In this document: positions 1-8,832 of the stretch, piece after piece
Layout of the letters: each line of letters begins with the position of its first letter
How positions within the stretch are numbered: position 1 is the stretch's first letter
Assembly (NCBI GenBank): GCA_030838475.1
Contig: JAUZFP010000018.1
Span: 1-64,000 of the forward strand
Direction of reading: 5' to 3'
From: Actinomycetota bacterium
GTDB lineage: Bacteria; Actinomycetota; Actinomycetes; Actinomycetales; Microbacteriaceae
Length of the DNA stretch: 64,000 nt
Notes under the pieces: model-generated
Database searches by the model: none
What the model was told of the DNA's origin: nothing
Seen by the model: only the letters and a program-made list of their open reading frames with translations
Position numbers and translations under genes: made by a program

Positions 1-404
1 GCCACATGATCGCGCAATACACCCAGGCCGGAATCGTGAGCGAGTTGAAGCGGCTGGCGGCTCCCGCATCCGTCGATTCGATCCCGTCGTCGGCCATGCA
101 GGAGGACCACGTCTCGATGGGTTGGAGTGCGGCGCGCAAGTTGCGTCGCGCGATCGACGGCGCGCAGCGGGTTGTCGCCATCGAGCTTCTGACGGCCGCG
201 CGAGCGATGGACATGCGCGCGCCGATCGAGCCATCTGCGGTATCCGCGGCGGTTGTCGCGAAGCTGCGGGAGACGGTGCCGGCCCCCGACACGGATCGGT
301 ATCTTGCGCCCGATATTGCGGCCGCGGTGGCCGGAGTGCAGGACGGGACTCTGTTGGCCGCGGCGGCATCCGCCGTCTCGAACGCCGGAGGAGTACTCGT
401 ATGA
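1..404 (+). CDS. hutH: Histidine ammonia-lyase, C-terminal part (gene cut by window start)
   Basis: This is the last 133 or so codons of histidine ammonia-lyase, which deaminates histidine to urocanate in the cytosol as the first step of histidine breakdown. The visible part begins in the conserved segment around MIAQYTQAG and QEDHVSMGW, which in the family contributes to the tetrameric active site. The Ala-Ser-Gly that forms the MIO cofactor lies upstream of the window and cannot be checked. The frame is open to the left edge, so the true start is outside. The stop overlaps the hutU start as ATGA, so translation is probably coupled. The assignment is firm because urocanase and imidazolonepropionase follow directly. 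Confidence 0.93.
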   Translation, partial: HMIAQYTQAGIVSELKRLAAPASVDSIPSSAMQEDHVSMGWSAARKLRRAIDGAQRVVAIELLTAARAMDMRAPIEPSAVSAAVVAKLRETVPAPDTDRYLAPDIAAAVAGVQDGTLLAAAASAVSNAGGVLV

Positions 405-2062
405 CTGAAGCAAAGGCACGCCCGGTCAGGGCCTTCCGCGGCTCCGAACTTCACACCCTCGGCTGGCCACAGGAGGCGGCCCTCAGGATGCTCCAAAACA
501 ACCTCGACCCCGAGGTCGCCGAACATCCCGACAAGCTTGTTGTTTACGGCGGCAGCGGCAAGGCGGCCCGCGACTGGAATAGCTTCGACGCCATCGTGCG
601 CACGCTGACGACGCTGAAGAACGACGAGACGATGCTCGTGCAGTCGGGCAAGCCGGTCGGCGTTCTGCAGACGCACGAGTGGGCGCCGCGCGTGCTGCTC
701 GCCAACTCGAATCTCGTCGGAGACTGGGCGAACTGGGACGAGTTCCGGCGCCTCGAACAGCTCGGCCTCACGATGTACGGCCAGATGACGGCCGGATCCT
801 GGATCTACATCGGCACGCAGGGCATCCTGCAGGGCACCTACGAGACCTTCTCGGCCGTCGCGGCCAAGCGGTTCGGTGGGACGCTAGCGGGCACCATCAC
901 GCTCACCGGCGGTCTCGGCGGCATGGGCGGGGCGCAGCCGCTCGCCGTGACGATGAACGACGGCGTCGCAATCGTGGTCGAGGTCGACCCGTCGCGGATT
1001 GCTCGGCGCATCGAACACGGATACCTCGACGTGGAGGCGAAGTCGATCGAGCACGCGCTCGAACTCGCCTACGCGGCGCGGGATGCGAGGAAGGCGCTGT
1101 CGATCGGGCTTCTCGGCAACGCGGCATCCGTCTTTCCGCAGCTGCTCGCCCGGGGCGCCGAGATCGACATCGTGACCGACCAGACGAGCGCGCACGATCC
1201 ACTCGCATACCTGCCTATCGAATGGTCCTTCGCCGAGTGGCACACCGCCCGGGATGCCGATCCCACCGGCTTCGCGGATGCCGCGCGCCACTCTATGGCG
1301 AAGCAGGTCGAGGCGATGGTCGGGTTCCAGAGGGCCGGCGCTGAGGTCTTCGACTATGGCAACAACATCCGCACCGAAGCGAAGACGGCCGGCTATGCGG
1401 ATGCGTTCTCCTTCCCGGGATTCGTACCCGCGTACATCCGACCGCTGTTCTCCGAAGGCAAGGGACCGTTCCGCTGGGCCGCGCTCAGCGGCGACCCAGA
1501 AGACATCTACAAGACCGACCGCGCGGTGCTCGAACTCTTCCCCGAAAACGAGTCGCTCGCGAAGTGGATCCGGATGGCCGCCGAGCGCGTGCACTTCCAG
1601 GGACTCCCGGCGCGGATCTGCTGGCTCGGCTACGGGGAGCGCGACAAGGCCGGGCTCAGGTTCAATGACATGGTCGCGTCTGGCGAGCTATCCGGCCCGG
1701 TCGTCATCGGGCGCGATCATCTTGACTCCGGATCTGTGGCGTCGCCGTACCGCGAGACCGAGGCGATGAAGGACGGTTCGGATGCGATCGCCGACTGGCC
1801 GCTGCTGAATGCGCTCGTGAACGCGTCGTCTGGGGCGACCTGGGTGTCGATCCACCACGGCGGGGGAGTCGGCATCGGTCGCTCCATCCACGCCGGCCAG
1901 GTCACGGTCGCCGATGGCACCGCGCTCTCCGCCGAGAAGCTGGCGCGAGTGCTCACGAACGACCCGGCGACGGGTGTGATTCGCCACGTGGATGCCGGCT
2001 ACGACGAAGCCATCGCGGTGGCCGATAGCCTCGGCGTCAGGGTTCCGATGAGGGAGGGCTAG
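401..2062 (+). CDS. hutU: Urocanate hydratase (urocanase)
   Basis: Urocanase hydrates urocanate to imidazolonepropionate using a tightly bound NAD+, the second step of histidine degradation. The 553-residue protein has the family's usual length and its Gly-rich NAD-binding stretch ([15 protein letters not shown], about residues 166-180). The C-terminal part carries the conserved [19 protein letters not shown] segment. The ATG at 401 is chosen because it overlaps the hutH stop (ATGA) and is preceded by a good ribosome-binding site (GGAGGAG, about 386-392). The frame stays open further upstream, but that part lies inside hutH in another frame. The stop shares one base with the GTG of hutG. Confidence 0.97.
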   Translation: MTEAKARPVRAFRGSELHTLGWPQEAALRMLQNNLDPEVAEHPDKLVVYGGSGKAARDWNSFDAIVRTLTTLKNDETMLVQSGKPVGVLQTHEWAPRVLLANSNLVGDWANWDEFRRLEQLGLTMYGQMTAGSWIYIGTQGILQGTYETFSAVAAKRFGGTLAGTITLTGGLGGMGGAQPLAVTMNDGVAIVVEVDPSRIARRIEHGYLDVEAKSIEHALELAYAARDARKALSIGLLGNAASVFPQLLARGAEIDIVTDQTSAHDPLAYLPIEWSFAEWHTARDADPTGFADAARHSMAKQVEAMVGFQRAGAEVFDYGNNIRTEAKTAGYADAFSFPGFVPAYIRPLFSEGKGPFRWAALSGDPEDIYKTDRAVLELFPENESLAKWIRMAAERVHFQGLPARICWLGYGERDKAGLRFNDMVASGELSGPVVIGRDHLDSGSVASPYRETEAMKDGSDAIADWPLLNALVNASSGATWVSIHHGGGVGIGRSIHAGQVTVADGTALSAEKLARVLTNDPATGVIRHVDAGYDEAIAVADSLGVRVPMREG

Positions 2063-2949
2063 TGGCGCTCTCTGCTAGCTCACTGCCTGTCGACCCCCAC
2101 TGGCCGCGCGCTGGCGACTGGCCGGAACCCGCGGGCAACGTCGACTTTGCGCTCGTCGGGATCCCCACACACTTGACGGCGCTGTCGGCGTCGAACGCCC
2201 ACGTCACGCCGCAGGCGGTTCGCGCCGCGCTCCGCTACTACAGCGAGTTCACCGACCGCCCGCTCGGCCTCGCATTTGCGGACTACGGCGATGCCATTGA
2301 CCCCGACGGCGATGAGGATGCCGCTACGGCGCTGGTCGCGCGCGCGGTTGGGGCATCCCGTCTGGTCGTCGCCCTCGGCGGCGACAACGCGGCGACGGTG
2401 CCGGCGGCACTAGGAACCTGGGGCGATCGAATTGCCCGTGCGGGTCTCGTCACGCTCGACGCCCATCACGACCTGCGGGACGGACGATCAAATGGATCAC
2501 CGGTCCGCCGGCTCATCGAGGTGGGCCTGTCCGGCAGTCGGGTCGTGCAGGTGGGTATCGCCGACTTCGCCAACTCCGCCGACTACGCGGCACGAGCGGC
2601 AGACCTGGGAATCACGGTCGTCCGTCGCGGCACCCTCCTGACCCGGCCGATCGCCGACGTGATGAACGAGGCGCTCGAGCTGGCGGCATCCGCCGGTGGA
2701 CCCGTCCACGTCGATCTCGACGTCGACGTCTGTGACCGGTCAGTCGCGCCGGCGTGCCCCGCATCCGTTCCCGGCGGCATCGCGGCTCACGAACTGCGGG
2801 CGGCCGCACGCGCGGCGGGCGCGCATCCCGCGGTCGAGTCGATCGACCTCGTCGAGGTGGATGCGACAGCCGACACCCCCGACGGACGGACCGTCCGCCT
2901 GGTCGCCCTCTGCGTGCTCGAGGCCGCCGCCGGACTGAGCGCGCGATGA
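2062..2949 (+). CDS. hutG: Formimidoylglutamase-like arginase-family hydrolase
   Basis: This arginase/ureohydrolase-family enzyme most likely hydrolyses N-formimino-L-glutamate to glutamate and formamide, the last step of the hut pathway. Family metal motifs are visible: DAHHD at about residues 133-137 and the DLDVDVCD block at about 214-221. The first motif reads GGDN instead of the usual GGDH, so one manganese-binding His appears replaced by Asn. It starts with GTG sharing a base with the hutU stop, and ends in an ATGA overlap with hutI. The hut context argues for formimidoylglutamase over arginase or agmatinase, although sequence alone does not settle the substrate. Confidence 0.85.
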   Translation: MALSASSLPVDPHWPRAGDWPEPAGNVDFALVGIPTHLTALSASNAHVTPQAVRAALRYYSEFTDRPLGLAFADYGDAIDPDGDEDAATALVARAVGASRLVVALGGDNAATVPAALGTWGDRIARAGLVTLDAHHDLRDGRSNGSPVRRLIEVGLSGSRVVQVGIADFANSADYAARAADLGITVVRRGTLLTRPIADVMNEALELAASAGGPVHVDLDVDVCDRSVAPACPASVPGGIAAHELRAAARAAGAHPAVESIDLVEVDATADTPDGRTVRLVALCVLEAAAGLSAR

Positions 2950-4073
2950 GCACCCTCATCAGCAACATCGGGCTGCTGGTCGCGGCAGACGGCGAACGTC
3001 GCGACGCCGCGCTCGTCATCGACGACGGCCGCATCGCCTGGATCGGAGAAAATCCCACTGCGCCCGCCGCGGATGACCGCACAGACGCGGGCGGCGGCTG
3101 CGTCATCCCGGGCTTCGTCGACACCCACAGCCACCTGATGTTCGCGGGGGATCGATCAGCCGAGTTCGAGGCCCGGATGGCCGGCAGGAAGTACGAGGCG
3201 GGCGGAATCCGAGGCACGGTCGCCGCGACGCGAACGGCAACCGACGACGAGCTGCTCGCGAACGCGACCCGACTCGTCGCGGAGATGCGCGCGCAGGGCA
3301 CGACGACCGTCGAGATCAAGAGCGGGTACGGGCTCACGGTGGCCGACGAGTCCCGCGCACTGCGACTCGCGCAACAGCTCACGCCCGAGACGACGTACCT
3401 CGGCGCTCACGTCGTGCCCGTCGAGTTCGTGGATGACGTCGCGGGCTACGTCGATCTCGTTACCGGCCCGATGCTGGACGCCTGTGCGCCGCAGGCCCGC
3501 TGGATCGACGTGTTCTGCGAGGCAGGAGCATTCGACGTCGATCAGGCCCGCGCCATCCTGTCGGCGGGAATCACGCGCGGGCTCGGCGCCCGGATGCACT
3601 CGGGCCAGCTTGGCGAATCCGGGGGAGTGCGGCTGGCGGTCGAGCTCGACGCCGCATCCGTCGACCACTGCACGTTTCTCAGCGACGCCGACATTGATGC
3701 GCTCGCGGCAGGCAACACGGTTGCCACGCTTCTCCCCGGCGTCGAGTTCTCGACCCGGCAGCCGTATCCGGATGTCCGCAGGCTGCTCGACGCCGGCGTC
3801 ACGGTCGCGCTCGCGACCGACTGCAACCCGGGCTCCAGCTTCACCTCATCCATGCCGTTCTGTATCGCGGTTGCGGTGCGCGACATGGGGATGACGCCGG
3901 CCGAAGCACTGCACGCGGCGACCGCCGGTGGCGCGGCGGCCCTTCGTCGCGACGACATTGGTGAGCTCGCGATTGGCTCGCGAGCGGATCTCGTGATTCT
4001 GGATGCACCGAGCTATGTCCACTTGGCCTATCGCCCCGGAGTTCCGCTGATTTCCCGGGTGTTTGGCCCGTAA
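2946..4073 (+). CDS. hutI: Imidazolonepropionase
   Basis: Imidazolonepropionase opens the ring of 4-imidazolone-5-propionate to give N-formimino-L-glutamate, the third step of histidine degradation. The 375-residue amidohydrolase shows the metal-binding [12 protein letters not shown] motif near residue 60, a second HVVPVEF histidine segment, [10 protein letters not shown], and the C-terminal [11 protein letters not shown] with the catalytic-site Asp. The ATG at 2946 overlaps the hutG stop (ATGA) and gives the proper N-terminus ([11 protein letters not shown]). An alternative upstream GTG would extend the protein into hutG and is rejected. It is the last gene of the hut operon in this window. 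Confidence 0.95.
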   Translation: MSTLISNIGLLVAADGERRDAALVIDDGRIAWIGENPTAPAADDRTDAGGGCVIPGFVDTHSHLMFAGDRSAEFEARMAGRKYEAGGIRGTVAATRTATDDELLANATRLVAEMRAQGTTTVEIKSGYGLTVADESRALRLAQQLTPETTYLGAHVVPVEFVDDVAGYVDLVTGPMLDACAPQARWIDVFCEAGAFDVDQARAILSAGITRGLGARMHSGQLGESGGVRLAVELDAASVDHCTFLSDADIDALAAGNTVATLLPGVEFSTRQPYPDVRRLLDAGVTVALATDCNPGSSFTSSMPFCIAVAVRDMGMTPAEALHAATAGGAAALRRDDIGELAIGSRADLVILDAPSYVHLAYRPGVPLISRVFGP

Positions 4074-4312
4074 ACTCGGTATCTGGTGCGCCACGCCACA
4101 AAAACGCGACCGGTATCGGCGGGTCGCATCACATACCGACTTTGCGATCAACTGTGCGTCAGCTTGCACGGGGGATAACGCACCGGTAACGTCACTCCTA
4201 CCCCGAACAATGGCGCTCGGGCCGACTTAGGGCTTACCCGGCTACGGTCATAGAGATCGTTCTCGCTCCCGGTTTACCAATCGGCCACGGGGCGTTATCA
4301 CAGGGAGCAATC
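4074..4312. other. Intergenic region between the hut and bkd operons
   Basis: This 239-bp gap holds no credible gene. A small dyad (GCGACC at 4106-4111, GGTCGC at 4122-4127, 10-nt loop) lies 33 bp after hutI and could help end hut transcription, but it lacks a T-tract. The promoter of the bkd operon must lie in the second half; no clear -10/-35 pair stands out. Confidence 0.5.
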
Positions 4313-5437
4313 GTGCGCACTGGTCTTTCCGAAAAAACCCAACCGACTGCTTCGGCAATCGACGACGAACCGGTTCAGCTTCTGACGCCAGAGGGCGTGC
4401 GGACCGAATCCGTCGAATACGACACCTGGGTCGAGGACCTCACCGGCGACGACCTCATCGCCATCTACCAGGACATGGTTGTCGTGCGCCGTTTCGACAA
4501 CGAGGCGACCGCTCTCCAGCGCCAGGGGCAGCTGGGACTCTGGCCGCCGTCGCTCGGCCAGGAGGCCGCCCAGATCGGTTCGGCGCGTGCGCTGCGCAAG
4601 GATGACTTCGTCTTCACCAGCTACCGGGAGCACGGCGTCGCCTACGTGCGTGGCGTGCAGCTCGAGGACATGACACGCGTCTGGCGCGGCACCGCGAACT
4701 CCGGCTGGGACCCGTTCACGGTGAACATGGCCACGCCCGCCGTCATCATCGGTGCGCAGACGCTTCACGCAACGGGGTACGCCATGGGTGTCCAGCGCGA
4801 TGGCGCAGATTCCGTCGCTGTCGCCTACTTCGGCGACGGTGCGACCAGCCAGGGCGACGTCAACGAGGCCATGATTTTCGCCGCGAGCTTCAAGGCTCCG
4901 GTCATCTTCTTCTGCCAGAACAACCAGTGGGCGATTTCGGAGCCCGTCGGCGTCCAGACGGTGCGTCCGATCGCGGATCGCGCGCCAGGCTTCGGGATTC
5001 CGAGCATCCGCGTGGATGGCAACGACGTGCTCGCGGTCATGGCGGCCATGCGCGTTGCGCTCGAGCGCGCCCGCACGGGCGGCGGCGCGACCTTCATCGA
5101 GGCCGTCACGTACCGCATGGGGCCGCACACCACATCGGATGACCCGTCCCGCTACGAAGACCTAGGCGAGCGCGAGGAGTGGGCCGCGAAGGACCCGATC
5201 CAGCGTCTCGAGCGATACCTCGACGACCAGGGGATACTCACCGATGACGTTCGCACAGCGGTGAAGGCCGCAGAGGATGACGCGGCCAAGCGGTTCCGCG
5301 CCGCCTGCATCGCGCTCGAGGATCCCGAGCCGATGACCATCTTTGACAACGTCTACGCCGAGCCGCACTCCGGTCTCGAGCGCCAGAAGCGCGAATATGC
5401 CGCGTACTTGTCGTACATCGAGGGGGGCACTCGATGA
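4313..5437 (+). CDS. bkdA: 2-oxoacid dehydrogenase E1 component, alpha subunit (branched-chain type)
   Basis: The alpha subunit of the thiamine-diphosphate decarboxylase (E1) of a 2-oxoacid dehydrogenase complex, probably acting on branched-chain keto acids from Leu, Ile and Val. The 374-residue protein has the ThDP signature starting GDGATSQGDVNEA and ending CQNNQWAIS (about residues 173-205) and the phosphorylation-loop-like RMGPHTTSDDPSRY segment. The GTG start has GGGAG 5 nt upstream. Annotation pipelines often call such proteins pyruvate dehydrogenase; the leucine-catabolic operon next door favours BCKDH. The stop overlaps a tiny ORF that leads into the beta-subunit gene. No E3 gene is nearby, so the shared lipoamide dehydrogenase must come from elsewhere. 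Confidence 0.88.
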   Translation: MRTGLSEKTQPTASAIDDEPVQLLTPEGVRTESVEYDTWVEDLTGDDLIAIYQDMVVVRRFDNEATALQRQGQLGLWPPSLGQEAAQIGSARALRKDDFVFTSYREHGVAYVRGVQLEDMTRVWRGTANSGWDPFTVNMATPAVIIGAQTLHATGYAMGVQRDGADSVAVAYFGDGATSQGDVNEAMIFAASFKAPVIFFCQNNQWAISEPVGVQTVRPIADRAPGFGIPSIRVDGNDVLAVMAAMRVALERARTGGGATFIEAVTYRMGPHTTSDDPSRYEDLGEREEWAAKDPIQRLERYLDDQGILTDDVRTAVKAAEDDAAKRFRAACIALEDPEPMTIFDNVYAEPHSGLERQKREYAAYLSYIEGGTR

Positions 5438-5469
5438 AAATGGCACAGTTCGAGGGTGGCACTAGATGA
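5434..5469 (+). other. 11-codon linking mini-ORF between E1 alpha and E1 beta genes
   Basis: ATG at 5434 overlaps the E1-alpha stop (ATGA), reads 11 codons (MKMAQFEGGTR), and its TGA overlaps the E1-beta ATG (ATGA at 5466-5469). Its last codons copy the end of the E1-alpha gene: 20 nt at 5418-5437 and 20 nt at 5450-5469 differ at only two positions. It looks like a short duplication of the stop/start junction that keeps translational coupling. A function for the peptide itself is not implied. Confidence 0.5.
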
Positions 5470-6470
5470 CCCAGATGACGCTCGCGAAGGCGATCGGAGC
5501 GGGTCTGCGACGGGCCCTCACGGATGACGACCACGTCCTGCTGATGGGCGAGGACATCGGCGAGCTCGGTGGCGTGTTCCGCGTGACCGACGGTCTCAAG
5601 CACGAGTTCGGCGCGGAGCGCGTCGTCGACACCCCGCTCGCCGAGTCCGGAATCGTCGGCACCGCGATCGGGCTTGCCTTCCGCGGGTACCGCGCCGTCT
5701 GCGAGATCCAGTTCGACGGATTCATCTACCCGGCGTTCGACCAGATCGTCGCCCAGGTGGCCAAGCTGCACGCGCGCACCAACGGTGCGGTCACCGTTCC
5801 GCTGACCCTTCGCGTGCCGTACGGCGGTGCGATCGGCTCGGTGGAGCACCACTCGGAGTCCCCGGAGGCGTACTTTGCGCACACCGCCGGCCTGCGCGTT
5901 GTGACCCCGTCGACGCCCCAGGACGCATACTCGATGATCCGCATGGCCATCGCGTCGAATGATCCGGTCATCTACTTCGAGCCCAAGCGTCGCTACTGGT
6001 CCAAGGGTGAGGTCGACCTCGAGGAGGTGCCGTTGCCGCTCGACAAGGCTCGCGTCGCGCGCGAAGGCACGGATGTGACCCTCATCGCCTACGGACCTCT
6101 CGTCGCGACCGCGCTCGATGCCGCCGAGGCGGCGACGGACGAGGGCATCTCGATCGAGGTCATCGACCTGCGCTCTCTCGCTCCCATCGACTTCGACACG
6201 GTCGAGGACTCGGTCAACAAGACCGGTCGGGCCGTCATCGTGCACGAGGCCGCCCAGTTCGGCGGGCTCGGCGCGGAGATCGCCGCGGTCATCACCGACC
6301 GCTGCTTCTACAGCCTCGAGGCTCCGCCGCAGCGGGTGACCGGACTGAACACGCCCTACCCGCCGGCCAAGCTCGAGGAGCATTTCGTGCCAGACCTCGA
6401 CCGCATGCTCGACGCCGTCGATCGGGTCATGGGCCGGGAGAACTCGCTGACCGGGTGGACCGCACGATGA
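5466..6470 (+). CDS. bkdB: 2-oxoacid dehydrogenase E1 component, beta subunit (branched-chain type)
   Basis: The beta subunit of the E1 decarboxylase, which pairs with the preceding alpha subunit in an alpha2-beta2 tetramer with the ThDP site at the interface. At 334 residues it has the family length. It shows the conserved N-terminal GEDIGELGGVFRVTDGL, the DTPLAESGIVGTAIGLA stretch, and the central PYGGAIGSVEHHSESPEAYF block that contributes active-site histidines. The ATG start lies in an ATGA overlap with the mini-ORF; the stop makes an ATGA overlap with the E2 gene. All three genes are thus translationally linked. Confidence 0.92.
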   Translation: MTQMTLAKAIGAGLRRALTDDDHVLLMGEDIGELGGVFRVTDGLKHEFGAERVVDTPLAESGIVGTAIGLAFRGYRAVCEIQFDGFIYPAFDQIVAQVAKLHARTNGAVTVPLTLRVPYGGAIGSVEHHSESPEAYFAHTAGLRVVTPSTPQDAYSMIRMAIASNDPVIYFEPKRRYWSKGEVDLEEVPLPLDKARVAREGTDVTLIAYGPLVATALDAAEAATDEGISIEVIDLRSLAPIDFDTVEDSVNKTGRAVIVHEAAQFGGLGAEIAAVITDRCFYSLEAPPQRVTGLNTPYPPAKLEEHFVPDLDRMLDAVDRVMGRENSLTGWTAR

Positions 6471-7792
6471 GCACCGATTTCTCGATGCCCGACCTGGGCG
6501 AGGGTCTCACCGAGTCCGAACTCGTCGCCTGGCACGTCACCGTCGGGGAGTTAGTCGAACTCAACCAGCCGATCGCGGAGGTCGAGACGGCCAAGGCGAT
6601 CGTGCAACTGCCGTCGCCGTTCGCGGGCACGATCTCGAAGCTCTATGTCGAGGCCGGCACGACGGTTACTGTCGGTTCGCGGATCGTCGCCTTCGATCTG
6701 ACCGACGAGGCGGATGCCCCGGTCGAGCGCAACTCCGTGCTCGTCGGCTACGGCCCCACCGTCGAGAACGACAACCGTCCGAAGCGCAAGTCGCGGGGTG
6801 CAAGTGCACTGCCGGTCTCGATAACGCCGCCTCCTTCGTCGACGGCTACTCGACCCGAGGTTGTCCGTGCGGTCGAACTGCCTCCCGTCGCATCCGGTCC
6901 CATCCGCACTACCCCGCCCGTCCGCAAGCTCGCGCGCGACCTCGGCATCGACCTCGCGACGGTCACACCGACCGGCGACGACGGCCTCATCACGCGCACC
7001 GACGTCCAGGCCGCTGCATCCACTGCAACTCCGGTGGGCGACGCCCCCGTCAGCGTGGCTCGCACCGCCGACGAGTCGAAGGCCGCACGCGGAACGCGTC
7101 CGCGCGAAACGCGCATTCCGATCAAGGGCATGCGCAAGGCGACCGCAGAGGCGATGGTACGCAGCATCACCGCGTCGCCGCAGGCCACGGTGTTCGTCAC
7201 GATCGATGTCACAGCAACCGTCGATCTCGTGTCGCAGCTTCGTCAGCGCACGGCGCAGAAGATCAACGTGCTCGCCATGACGGCCAAGGCGGTCTGCCTC
7301 GCGCTAGCCGACCATCCGACCCTCAACTCGAAGTGGGATGAGGCGGCGCAGGAGATCATCGAGTTCGGCTACGTCAACCTCGGTATCGCCGTGGCGACTC
7401 CGCGTGGGCTGATGGTACCCAACATCCCGGATGCCGACCTGCTCAACCTCTCCGAGCTGACGACGGCAATCGCAAACCTCGCCGAGACCGCTCGGGCCGG
7501 CACCACCACGCCAAAAGCGCTGAGTGGCGGCACGATCTCAATCACCAACGTCGGAGTATTCGGCGTGGATGCGGGAACGCCCATCCTGAACCCGGGCGAG
7601 GCGGCCATCCTCGCGCTCGGTGTCGCCCGCAGGCGTCCGTGGGAGTACCGCAACGAGATCGCGCTTCGCGACGTCCTGACGCTGAGCCTGACGTTCGATC
7701 ACCGGCTCGTCGACGGCGAGCAGGGCGCAAAGTTCCTGGTCGATGTCGGTGCGATCCTCTCGAACCCCGGAATCGCGCTGACCCTGGTCTAG
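6467..7792 (+). CDS. bkdC: Dihydrolipoamide acyltransferase E2 of 2-oxoacid dehydrogenase complex
   Basis: E2 core enzyme that moves the acyl group from E1 to CoA. The 441-residue protein has one N-terminal lipoyl domain (lipoylated Lys43 in EVETAKA), a Pro/Thr/Ser-rich linker, a peripheral subunit-binding domain (about residues 150-185, VRKLARDLGIDLATVTPTG) and a C-terminal catalytic acyltransferase domain with the FDHRLVDGEQG active-site His and Asp. The ATG at 6467 is preferred over an in-frame GTG 12 nt upstream because it forms ATGA with bkdB and gives a standard N-terminus. Linker residues about 117-132 are encoded by a 46-bp repeat also present downstream of clpX. Only 3 bp separate its stop from the convergent immunity-like gene. 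Confidence 0.92.
   Translation: MSTDFSMPDLGEGLTESELVAWHVTVGELVELNQPIAEVETAKAIVQLPSPFAGTISKLYVEAGTTVTVGSRIVAFDLTDEADAPVERNSVLVGYGPTVENDNRPKRKSRGASALPVSITPPPSSTATRPEVVRAVELPPVASGPIRTTPPVRKLARDLGIDLATVTPTGDDGLITRTDVQAAASTATPVGDAPVSVARTADESKAARGTRPRETRIPIKGMRKATAEAMVRSITASPQATVFVTIDVTATVDLVSQLRQRTAQKINVLAMTAKAVCLALADHPTLNSKWDEAAQEIIEFGYVNLGIAVATPRGLMVPNIPDADLLNLSELTTAIANLAETARAGTTTPKALSGGTISITNVGVFGVDAGTPILNPGEAAILALGVARRRPWEYRNEIALRDVLTLSLTFDHRLVDGEQGAKFLVDVGAILSNPGIALTLV
6815..6860 (+). repeat. REP-like element, copy 1, inside bkdC linker
   Basis: 46 bp identical to 47948-47993 and closely similar to 48009-48049. The element is an imperfect hairpin: TCGATA...GCCG on the left, CGGC...ACTCGA on the right. 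Here it is read in frame as linker residues between the lipoyl and E3-binding domains. Similar hairpins are common between genes in Microbacteriaceae. Confidence 0.85.
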
Positions 7793-7795
7793 TCG

Positions 7796-8131
7796 CTAGT
7801 CGGCGACGCCTGCACGCGCCAGCTCGGCGTACTTGGTCGCGTGCGGTGCGTGCGATGCGACGTGGACAGTCGCGGCGGCGTGTCCCGCGGATCGCGCCGC
7901 ACTCTTCGCCGCGGGATCGGTGGATGCGCGAGCGGCGGCCTGGGCGCCGAACGCGGCGGTTCGTGCCTCGCCGACCGATACCTCGCCGCGTACCCAGCCC
8001 CGAGCCGCTTCGATGGCAAGTCGGGGACGCTGGTCGTCGGGTCTATGCGCCTCGAACAGCGGTAGTACCGACTCGGCGGTGTCGGCGGCGGCGGCGACGG
8101 CGGCTTGGTGTTTCGGATCCTGAGTACTCAT
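7796..8131 (-). CDS. Imm5-like putative immunity protein
   Basis: A 111-residue Ala-rich helical protein resembling the Imm5 family of putative immunity proteins, from the repeated pattern AIEAARGWVRGEVSVGEA, then TAAFGAQAAAR, then ARSAGHAAATVHVASHA. Family members are often found without a toxin, and none is seen here, so a toxin-neutralising role is not supported. The ATG at 8131 gives the family-type N-terminus (MSTQDPKHQ). It lies 46 bp downstream of the TetR gene on the same strand, so the two may be co-transcribed. It is convergent with bkdC. Confidence 0.7.
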   Translation of the reverse strand: MSTQDPKHQAAVAAAADTAESVLPLFEAHRPDDQRPRLAIEAARGWVRGEVSVGEARTAAFGAQAAARASTDPAAKSAARSAGHAAATVHVASHAPHATKYAELARAGVAD

Positions 8132-8177
8132 ATCAGTACCAGTCTGGCCGGGATTTGCTCCCGTGGCCACGCGAAAG

Positions 8178-8765
8178 CTACGGGGAGGTGAGCGCGGCCA
8201 GCGCCATCGACTCGAGCAGAGTGCGCACGGCGGCCTTTGGCGACGTGCGTGCACTGTGCGGCGTGGAGTTGATGAGCCCGAAAGTCGCGCGGGCGCGGAT
8301 GCGTAATTCGGCCGTCGATGTCGCCGGATGGATGGTTGCGAGCACGCCGACCCAGGCCTCGATGTAGCCGCGCTGAAGGGAGCGCACCACGTCACGATCG
8401 GGTGTTCCCAGGCTGCCGAGGTCGCGGTCCTGCACGACGATGACGTCCGCATTGGAGAGCGCGAAGTCCACGTGGAAGGCGATGAGCGATCGAAGAGTTG
8501 ATGTCGCATCCGCGGACGATGCGATCACCGAGTCGGCGCCGGCCACCAGTTCGCGGGATACGTCGATCAGCAGTGCGGCGAGCACGGCCTGCTTGTTGGC
8601 GAAATGCCGATACACCGCGGGGCCGCTCACGCCGACGGCCGCACCGAGGTCTTCGAGCGAGACTCGCTCGAATCCTCGCTCGGCAAACAGTGCGGCCGCG
8701 GAGTGGAGCAGGGCAGACCGTCGATCGGCTTTCGCTTGCTCGCGGGTGGTGACCATGCTGGACAT
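8178..8765 (-). CDS. TetR-family repressor, BkaR-like, of the branched-chain operon
   Basis: A 195-residue TetR-family regulator with the N-terminal DNA-binding helix-turn-helix (ALFAERGFERVSLEDLGAAVGVSGPAVYRHF, about residues 26-56; key residues LEDLGAAVGVSG and YRHF) and a variable ligand domain. It is divergent from the acyl-CoA carboxylase operon, and two matching palindromes lie between them, directly before its start. In M. tuberculosis an equivalent TetR regulator controls the homologous branched-chain keto-acid gene set. The likely ligand is an acyl-CoA or keto-acid intermediate; this is inference. ATG 8765 is used; an in-frame ATG three codons on is possible. Confidence 0.85.
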   Translation of the reverse strand: MSSMVTTREQAKADRRSALLHSAAALFAERGFERVSLEDLGAAVGVSGPAVYRHFANKQAVLAALLIDVSRELVAGADSVIASSADATSTLRSLIAFHVDFALSNADVIVVQDRDLGSLGTPDRDVVRSLQRGYIEAWVGVLATIHPATSTAELRIRARATFGLINSTPHSARTSPKAAVRTLLESMALAALTSP

Positions 8766-8766
8766 C

Positions 8767-8788
8767 TCAGTTAATCTACACTAACCTA
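8767..8788. promoter_or_regulatory. TetR operator, imperfect copy
   Basis: Dyad TCAGTTAAT, 4-nt spacer, ACTAACCTA. It starts one base upstream of the TetR start codon and has the same layout as the perfect site 25 bp further on, so it probably mediates autoregulation. Confidence 0.7.
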
Positions 8789-8791
8789 AAG

Positions 8792-8813
8792 TCAGTTAGT
8801 TACGACTAACTGA
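8792..8813. promoter_or_regulatory. TetR operator, perfect copy
   Basis: Perfect 9-bp inverted repeat TCAGTTAGT / ACTAACTGA around a 4-nt centre (TACG), lying 20 bp before the accD1-like start codon. Its size and position fit a TetR dimer site controlling both divergent units. Confidence 0.85.
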
Positions 8814-8832
8814 ACCAAGGGAAGAACGGTCG

